Source of the DNA: Pleurotus ostreatus/Saccharomyces cerevisiae fusant
Taxonomy: Eukaryota; Opisthokonta
Length of the DNA: 11,226 bases
Direction of reading: 5' to 3'
Assembly: GCA_024196135.1 (NCBI GenBank)
Contig: JAMQCK010001170.1
Location: forward strand, 1 to 11,226
The position numbers and the translations under genes are program-made. A model generated the notes under the pieces. That model worked only from the letters and a program-made list of their open reading frames with translations. It was not told where the DNA came from and did not search any database. Of the stretch, positions 7,130 to 11,226 are shown in pieces (position 1 is the stretch's first letter; each line of letters begins with the position of its first letter).

Positions 7130-7940
7130 CACGCACCTTATCACACCGCTCGGCGGACAAAAATCTATTGCTTCACGACTTGTAGCGACGGAAAAGCGTG
7201 GTGCTGGACTCGACGGACGAGTGTGGCGCTGGACTTGACGAGCAAGTGCGGCGCTTCACTCGAGCGCAGGCGCTGGATTCGGCGCGTGGAAATCACCAGG
7301 AGAGTTGTCGACGGGGAAGCCGTGGCCGTCGAAATGAAGCCGGAATTGAGGGGCTTCCACAACAGAGAGCAAGCGACTGAGAATGCAGGCAACTTGCAGA
7401 TGCTGTTGGCAAGTTGACGACGATGTTGGCAAGACGCTCGTGGCGTGAGCAAGACGTTCACGGCGCGCACGAGGTAGGAGCGGTCGGGCGAGACGCTTCC
7501 AGTGCGGAAGTCGCATTGCTGAGGGTGCGGACATCGGGGGGTGAGGGAATCAATGTCGGAAGGCCAGTGCCTTGCTCGCCGGCTGCCGGTATCTCGCCTC
7601 GTCGCCTAGTTCGAGAATCTAGGGCTCCGTGAGCTGGCAGCTCTAGAGTGAGAAGGAGATTACGCGCCTCATTATGCCGCTCGGCGGACGGAAATCCATC
7701 GCTCCAACGTTGAGTTGAGGGCGTGGCGTGCGGCGATGGGGACGAGCCTTTCCCAAATTCGGAGCTCTCGGAGACGACAATTGCGCCAATGGGGAGGAGT
7801 TCAGGCGTTGACGACAGTATAACGGTCTAGAGCAACGTGGTGAGCGGAAACCTGCGAGCGGGGAGCACACCACGCACCGTATACACCCAAAAATCCATCT
7901 GCTCATCGACGTGTAGCGAGTTGCAGGTTGTCCGAGATTA
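7130..7940 (+). repeat. Dispersed repeat family of about 40-60 bp
   Basis: A copy around 7136-7195 and another around 7664-7705 share CCGCTCGGCGGAC followed by (A/G)AAATC(T/C)AT(T/C)GCT. A third copy around 7870-7925 shares the CACGCACC, AAAAATCCAT and GTGTAGCGA parts but not the central GC box. A fragment, CGCTCGGCGGACG, is at 6686-6698. The matches extend over flanking bases in order, so these are diverged copies rather than chance hits. Confidence 0.55.
7199..7290 (+). repeat. 25-bp degenerate tandem repeat
   Basis: TGGTGCTGGACTCGACG at 7199, TGGCGCTGGACTTGACG at 7224 and CGGCGCTTCACTCGAG at 7249 are spaced exactly 25 bases. A shortened fourth copy (AGGCGCTGGATTCGG) starts at 7268. The copies are diverged. 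Confidence 0.65.
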
Positions 7941-8203
7941 AAGTCGATTCTTGCGAATTGGAGCATTGAGCAGAGAGAGCCGGGAAGAAGAAATCCCAGC
8001 AACTGTCCGTGCGCGATGCGGAACAGACGAGATGAGAAGAGAGGGAGGAGACGCGGCCACGACAAGAGAAGAGACGGCGAGACGGACGGTCGGCGGTCCG
8101 AGAGCGCACGAGAGCGGCCGGAGGCTCGTTCAGGGTTGCGGAACTCTAACAAAGTCGGAAGGTTTTGACGAGCAGCCCTTCGGATTCAACAAGTCGACAT
8201 TTC

Positions 8204-8217
8204 TCCCCGCGCGGGGA
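8204..8217. repeat. 14-bp perfect palindrome
   Basis: TCCCCGCGCGGGGA is its own reverse complement. Confidence 0.8.
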
Positions 8218-8273
8218 ACCTGCCTAGAACACCCCGCACGGGTGCCTGAATCGAGGCGGCCTTGTTTTTGCAT

Positions 8274-8285
8274 GTACACGTGTAC
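8274..8285. repeat. 12-bp perfect palindrome with an E-box
   Basis: GTACACGTGTAC is its own reverse complement and contains CACGTG at 8277-8282. Confidence 0.8.
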
Positions 8286-8389
8286 CGGCTGGCGCGCAAG
8301 CCAGCGAGTAGGACATTGCTCGCAGCCTTCTCCGCGTCCGTTGCGAAGGTTTCTCGCAGGATTATGGATGAAATAGATGCATTTCGCCT

Positions 8390-8824
8390 ATGGAAAGCCT
8401 GAGGGAGGGGGTAGAGAAGCTGTGCACTGAGTTCAAAGTTACCCGCGCAGCAGCGATGTGGTCGACGAGGCGGCGCGCAGACACGGGGAACGATGGTGAC
8501 GGCCGAGAACAAGGCGCGCGCCTTAAGCGCCGGGCGCTTACCGGCTTCCGCCCCGCGCCGCCGCGCCTCGGCAAATGCCGACCGCGCTTCCCCCGCCGCG
8601 TCTCTTGCGTTCTGCGACCATCGCCGTCGCCCCCCTCAGTTTTGACAACGACGGCCTCGTACTTGGACATCGCACTCGACATCTACGAAGAATGGAACGG
8701 AGAGAGCAACATGATCCATCAGAACTCGAACAACGACTCACGTACCACTTCACGACACGATCCCAGGCGACAGCAACTATCCCCCTTGCGCCCAACACCC
8801 ACGATGGGTCCAGACATGTTTTAA
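8390..8824 (+). CDS. Possible 144-residue protein, unknown
   Basis: An ATG at 8390 opens an unbroken frame to TAA at 8822-8824. The start, MESLREGVEKLCTEFKV, and the later stretch TTTASYLDIALDIYEEW look like helical protein. The middle is Arg/Pro-rich and the end Asn/Ser/Arg-rich. No known domain. An AATAAA on the same strand at 9136 could end its transcript. The minus strand over the same stretch also shows an open frame and intron-like GT-AG pairs, so strand choice is uncertain. It could be a chance ORF. Confidence 0.3.
   Translation: MESLREGVEKLCTEFKVTRAAAMWSTRRRADTGNDGDGREQGARLKRRALTGFRPAPPRLGKCRPRFPRRVSCVLRPSPSPPSVLTTTASYLDIALDIYEEWNGESNMIHQNSNNDSRTTSRHDPRRQQLSPLRPTPTMGPDMF
8511..8540. 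repeat. Two overlapping perfect palindromes
   Basis: AAGGCGCGCGCCTT at 8511-8524 is a perfect palindrome. Sharing its last base, TAAGCGCC-G-GGCGCTTA at 8524-8540 is a perfect inverted repeat with a one-base centre. The two could form adjoining cruciform arms in DNA, or alternative hairpins in RNA. They fall inside the possible ORF 8390-8824. Confidence 0.8.
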
Positions 8825-9170
8825 AGGCACATACGCAACATGTTTAAGGATATGCCATCTCCGGATCACCAGGAATCAAGCTCTCTCTTATCGTTACTGA
8901 AGACCGCAAGAGAATGTATGCACACCCAACCCGAATATCCTTGGTAAGTTGTCACTCGGGCGAAGATACTTGACCCCCAAGGATCGAAGGGGGGCATATA
9001 GTGGATTTGTTTTTTGTATACGCGACCCGCATCCGCGGCATACTGGGGTATGTAGAACGTCGGGAAGGCGGTTTTGAATATGTGGCGTCGCTTTTGGTGC
9101 GTTCATACACCCGCCGCCTTGACTTGCGCTGACAAAATAAACACAGATACGTAGTCTACGAGTATTACAC
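8825..9170 (+). terminator. Intergenic stretch with a possible polyadenylation signal
   Basis: No gene supported. GTAAGT at 8944 with a TTGACCC branch-like sequence and AAG at 8981 could bound a 38-nt intron, though this is short. AATAAA at 9136-9141, in a more A/T-rich stretch, is a candidate polyadenylation signal for a rightward transcript such as one carrying 8390-8824. Confidence 0.3.
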
Positions 9171-9836
9171 ATGGGATGTAGGCAGTTTGGGAGATCCCTG
9201 CGCAGTCCTCCACTCGCAATACGCGGCCGCCTCCTCGTCCCCCCGCATGTTCCCCATCATCAACGCGTCGGAACCAGACCCCTCCGCCTCATGTACGTCA
9301 CCCAATTCACATCACTCAATAGCTTCACAGCATTACGACGCTCCCTGAATCTGTCCCTCGCGTGAAAGTCGCTGATCATCCGTATGCCGCCTTTTGCGAA
9401 CCCCCGCGACTTCCTCCGCTTTGCGGTAAGTCACTCCTCTCCAACGCAACACTCTAGACACTGAAATACTGGATCAGGATTTTGGAAGTTTGATCCGCGC
9501 CGGCGGCGGCCTCGGCGCGTCCGCGCCCACTCCGCTATTCTCACTTGGCGAGAACAATGGATCGACCGCATTTCCCCTTCGCCAACGACCGCCAGTCATC
9601 TCAACAGTATAGCATACACGTGTCACGCCGCCACCCGAGCTGTGGGCCTGCAAGTAGGCGGAGGGGATGTGCCAAAGCAGCGCCGCCTGTCGTGCAGCTC
9701 AAAGCCTGCTAAATGGAGATACGACGTGATGGTAGCAAGTTCGACTTGTCCCTGCTCCGTCTTGCTCTCTTCTCGCGCCACGTCAGCATCAACACGTGCC
9801 TATCGAATCCCTCCGCAGTATATGAAGCTCTGCTGA
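9171..9836 (+). CDS. Small intron-containing gene candidate, model A (191 aa)
   Basis: ATG 9171; exons 9171-9292, 9331-9425 and 9478-9836; stop TGA 9834-9836. The total of 576 nt keeps one open frame over two splice junctions (phases 2 and 1). The second intron, 9426-9477, is convincing (GTAAGT donor, ACTGAAAT branch, ATCAG acceptor, 52 nt). The first, 9293-9330, is only 38 nt (GTACGT ... CACAG). The product is Arg-, Ser- and Cys-rich with no known domain, and its composition resembles an off-frame reading of GC-rich DNA. Model B (9384-9612) uses the same second intron in another frame and excludes this one. Confidence 0.25.
9384..9612 (+). CDS. Small intron-containing gene candidate, model B (58 aa)
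   Basis: ATG 9384, exon 9384-9425 (14 codons, MPPFANPRDFLRFA), intron 9426-9477, exon 9478-9612 ending in TAG. The 58-residue translation is balanced in composition and looks more natural than model A. Downstream there are further protein-like stretches in other frames: one starting at ATG 9713 (KFDLSLLRLALFSRHVSIN within it) and one after a good acceptor at 9849 (DAVRYQLYNVLQIARHP). The region may therefore be a longer spliced gene or a frameshifted remnant. I could not connect these stretches with credible donors. No family recognised. Confidence 0.3.
9426..9477 (+). other. Intron (GT-AG, 52 nt)
   Basis: GTAAGT donor at 9426, branch-like CACTGAAAT and acceptor ATCAG ending at 9477. Open frames flank it in two phases. 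Confidence 0.6.
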
Positions 9837-9950
9837 TACTGCTATCCAGTTGACGCGGTCAGATACCAGCTATACAACGTCCTGCAGATTGCGCGCCACC
9901 CAGCGGGAACGACGGATAACCACCGGAGCTTCCCCGCCGGACGTCACGTG
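9617..9950. promoter_or_regulatory. Three CACGTG E-boxes upstream of the promoter
   Basis: CACGTG occurs at 9617-9622, 9793-9798 and 9945-9950, with a further copy at 8277-8282. CACGTG is the core site of fungal bHLH factors such as Cbf1-type and SREBP-like proteins. Three in about 330 bases, ahead of a TATA box at 10188, suggests a regulatory cluster. Binding is inference. Confidence 0.35.
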
Positions 9951-10280
9951 TGCGGCATCCCCTGACCGGGTGAGCAAGTCTCGACGCTTTTCTCTTGCGC
10001 TCTGGCTGACATTCGTGCAGGGATGTGGCGGAAGGTTGAATGCGCCCTTTGCACGCTCAGCCCCCAATCTTCCGACTTTCGGTGGGCGGGTCTCGGTCGC
10101 GGACCGCCGAGGTCTGATCCGGAAATATGCGACGCCGGTCTGGAAGTTTGGGCGGCGACTGGGCACGGCGTTGGGCCGCTCGCGAAGTATAAAGGGTAGG
10201 TCGTCCGACCGCTTCAATCAGCATCCCACTGCCTTCCTTCCTCTCCCTGACCTATCCTTACCTCCTCTACTTCTTCATTC
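9945..10280 (+). promoter_or_regulatory. Promoter of the junction-spanning gene
   Basis: TATAAA lies at 10188-10193, preceded by CCAAT at 10064-10068 and by the E-box CACGTG at 9945-9950. From about 10221 to 10280 the plus strand is strongly C/T-rich, as is common just upstream of or around transcription starts in filamentous fungi. This arrangement, followed by a spliced leader and an ATG in good context at 10742, supports transcription to the right. The start is inferred to lie about 30 bases after the TATA box (near 10220); no base can be fixed from sequence alone. Confidence 0.6.
9970..10020 (+). other. Intron-like sequence just upstream of the promoter
   Basis: GTGAGC donor at 9970, branch GGCTGAC and GTGCAG acceptor ending at 10020 (51 nt, 3n). 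One plus-strand frame is open from 9850 to 10365 whether or not it is spliced, but that frame runs through the TATA box and CT-rich promoter tract. This may belong to the 3' end of the 9384 region, or be a chance match. Confidence 0.35.
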
Positions 10281-10387
10281 ATATTGTGCAAAAGCTCTTC
10301 TGATGTCAGTGTTCTCCCCTTTTGCTTGTTTGGACTCTTCTCACATTTCCTCCCCTCAGATCTAAACCTCCTCTTCCGCATCGACTC

Positions 10388-10432
10388 GTAAGTTTTACCT
10401 GACCTGACCACTCGAATTCATACTGACTATAG
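10388..10432 (+). other. Leader intron 1 (GT-AG)
   Basis: GTAAGT donor at 10388, branch-like TACTGAC at 10421-10427 and TATAG acceptor ending at 10432, giving 45 nt. A second TATAG ending at 10443 is a possible alternative acceptor. It lies in the untranslated leader of the gene starting at 10742. Confidence 0.6.
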
Positions 10433-10568
10433 TTCTACTATAGACTGATACAACCCACTAGTGACCGCGTTCGTGTTTTTCCTACCTCTCTACGCACTTG
10501 CTGATCACTTCAACAGCTTTCCTTCTACACGCACCATCAATCGACACCGAACGCATTGATTGCGTTCT

Positions 10569-10684
10569 ATGCTGCTCAGGTACGTCGTCTCATTCAATCT
10601 CTCAATATTCGTACTGATACATTGGGTAGCGCTTCATTTATCCGTCGCTATCTGGCCCTTGCTCATCGGGTAACGACGGGCTGA
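10569..10684 (+). CDS. Possible spliced upstream ORF in the leader
   Basis: An ATG at 10569 is followed after 11 bases by leader intron 2. Splicing at 10580-10629 puts the next exon in frame and gives a 21-codon peptide ending at TGA 10682-10684, well before the main ATG at 10742. Two other short leader ORFs exist: ATG 10302 to the stop at 10363-10365, and ATG 10685 to TGA about 21 bases later. Upstream ORFs like these commonly dampen translation of the main frame. Whether this one is translated is inference. Confidence 0.3.
10580..10629 (+). other. Leader intron 2 (GT-AG)
   Basis: GTACGT donor at 10580, TACTGAT branch-like sequence about 15 bases before the acceptor, and GTAG ending at 10629, giving 50 nt. 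Removing it joins a short upstream reading frame that starts at the ATG at 10569 (see the separate entry). Confidence 0.65.
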
Positions 10685-10741
10685 ATGTTCGTCGCCGCGC
10701 CACCCTGACCGGCCTTGCTCTAGGCCATCACGTCGACCACC

Positions 10742-11226
10742 ATGACTCGCGCCGGTCACACTCTGACCACCGACCACCCCGGCGTCTCGCTCGACTCACG
10801 CACCCTGCTGTCTGCTCAGAAGGCTCGCGACCAGCGAGCGCGTCGCTCGAAGGCTCCGCCCGACATTCCCCGCGACTCCCACCCATTCCCCTCCCTGAGT
10901 GTTAGACCCAGCACGATGAGCAACGCGGTTTCGCGCGCCTTATTCTATGGTGAGTACGTCCACAATCGTCATGCTTGATTTTCTTGACGGTCTTGAGGGA
11001 GATCGGTCGAGTCCTCTCGGGCAATAGCGGGCCGCGGTCAAGCCTTCAAACTTGACGACGGCCGACCTCAACCCTTGTCGTCCCTGACGACGACGAGTAT
11101 GGTCTCATCATCGTCTTCGTCGGTGAGTTTGCACTCTTCTCGTCGCCATCTGCGTACTAATCAACGAGCTCATAGGGCTCTACGCTGCTCGACGCCCCCA
11201 AACCCTTCCTTTGCTCCCGACGCGAC
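10742..11226 (+). CDS. 5' coding part of a multi-exon gene of unknown function (continues at position 306)
   Basis: The ATG at 10742 sits in good eukaryotic context (CCACC before it) and is the first ATG after an in-frame TAG near 10721. Exon 1 is 10742-10949 (69 codons plus one base). Intron 10950-10997 leads to exon 2, 10998-11122. Intron 11123-11175 leads to exon 3, which runs off the window and is completed at 255-335. The three exons join in frame without a stop. The encoded protein starts MTRAGHTLTT, is rich in Ser, Arg and Pro, and has a serine run at the end of exon 2. I see no signal peptide, membrane segment or known domain. It could also be a transcribed but non-coding RNA, since the GC-rich exons are open in other frames too. 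Confidence 0.45.
10922..11226. repeat. Terminal direct repeat, right copy
   Basis: Exact second copy of 1-305, offset 10,921. Because the gene starting at 10742 reads through this point with matching reading frame and splice sites, the sequence after 11226 is expected to continue as at 306 onward. Confidence 0.97.

Larger units (their letters stand above)
6420..8200. other. Purine-rich non-coding domain
   Basis: Beyond the listed repeats I find no gene. The plus strand is strongly G/A-rich throughout. The minus-strand open frames here begin at TTG or other non-ATG codons and translate to Ser/Leu/Pro/Arg-rich sequence, as expected from the skew. Candidate intron signals are sparse compared with 1-3000. 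Confidence 0.5.

Noticed and set aside
7643..8152. 169-codon minus-strand frame with hydrophobic stretches
   Set aside because: It begins at TTG, not ATG. Its Leu/Ser/Pro richness follows from the purine skew of the opposite strand.
7951..8376. 141-codon plus-strand frame
   Set aside because: It starts at TTG; the Arg/Glu-rich composition mirrors the purine-rich DNA, with no motif or domain.
8538..8798. Minus-strand spliced gene with GTGAGT donor near 8739 and TAG acceptor near 8683
   Set aside because: The donor and acceptor look fair and the downstream exon is open, but no ATG exists in the required frame upstream, and the plus-strand ORF there is better.
9850..10365. 171-codon plus-strand frame
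   Set aside because: It starts at a TTG just after an acceptor-like site and runs through the TATA box and CT-rich promoter tract. Part may be exon, but the whole is not a credible gene.
1..11226. Telomeric or subtelomeric repeat unit
   Set aside because: No TTAGGG runs and no RecQ-type helicase sequence found.

Overview
The window reads as nuclear DNA of a filamentous fungus, most likely an agaricomycete basidiomycete. The reasons are many short GT-AG introns (about 45-65 nt) with CTGAC/CTAAC-type branch sites, CT-rich promoter stretches, GC-rich coding sequence, and one intact methyltransferase of a type I associate with mushroom-forming fungi. I see no bacterial operon, Shine-Dalgarno spacing, tRNA, rRNA, CRISPR or recognisable transposase or reverse transcriptase. 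The species assignment is inference.

The first 305 bases recur exactly as the last 305 (1-305 = 10922-11226). The sequence is therefore one 10,921-bp unit that is either circular or a tandem repeat, and the join is not a natural end: a gene runs through it.

Layout, following the circle. (a) 9945-10350 is a promoter region with CACGTG, CCAAT, TATAAA and a CT-rich tract. It is followed by a leader with two good introns and small upstream ORFs, then an ATG at 10742 in good context. (b) The transcription unit continues across the join into 1-3200. From about 600 to 2430 it becomes a degenerate tandem array of exon-plus-intron modules built on a PPEA...SL.E..DEGG-like motif. It ends in a chain of six phase-0 exons, a TAA at 2994-2996 and an AATAAA at 3181. 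The product is unknown and the middle of the model is unresolved. (c) 3739-4944, minus strand, is the only confidently recognised protein: a complete, intronless 401-residue SAM-dependent methyltransferase of family 16. (d) 4945-5650 holds its 5' flank and a weak small plus-strand ORF. (e) 5650-8150 is non-coding in appearance, purine-rich on the plus strand, with several short tandem and dispersed repeats. (f) 8200-9150 holds palindromes, a possible 144-residue ORF and an AATAAA. (g) 9171-9850 holds a good intron at 9426-9477 flanked by open frames that support two mutually exclusive small gene models.

Nothing in the window shows the genes acting in one pathway. The methyltransferase looks like an ordinary housekeeping-type gene. 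The unusual content is the exon-module array and the circular or tandem topology.
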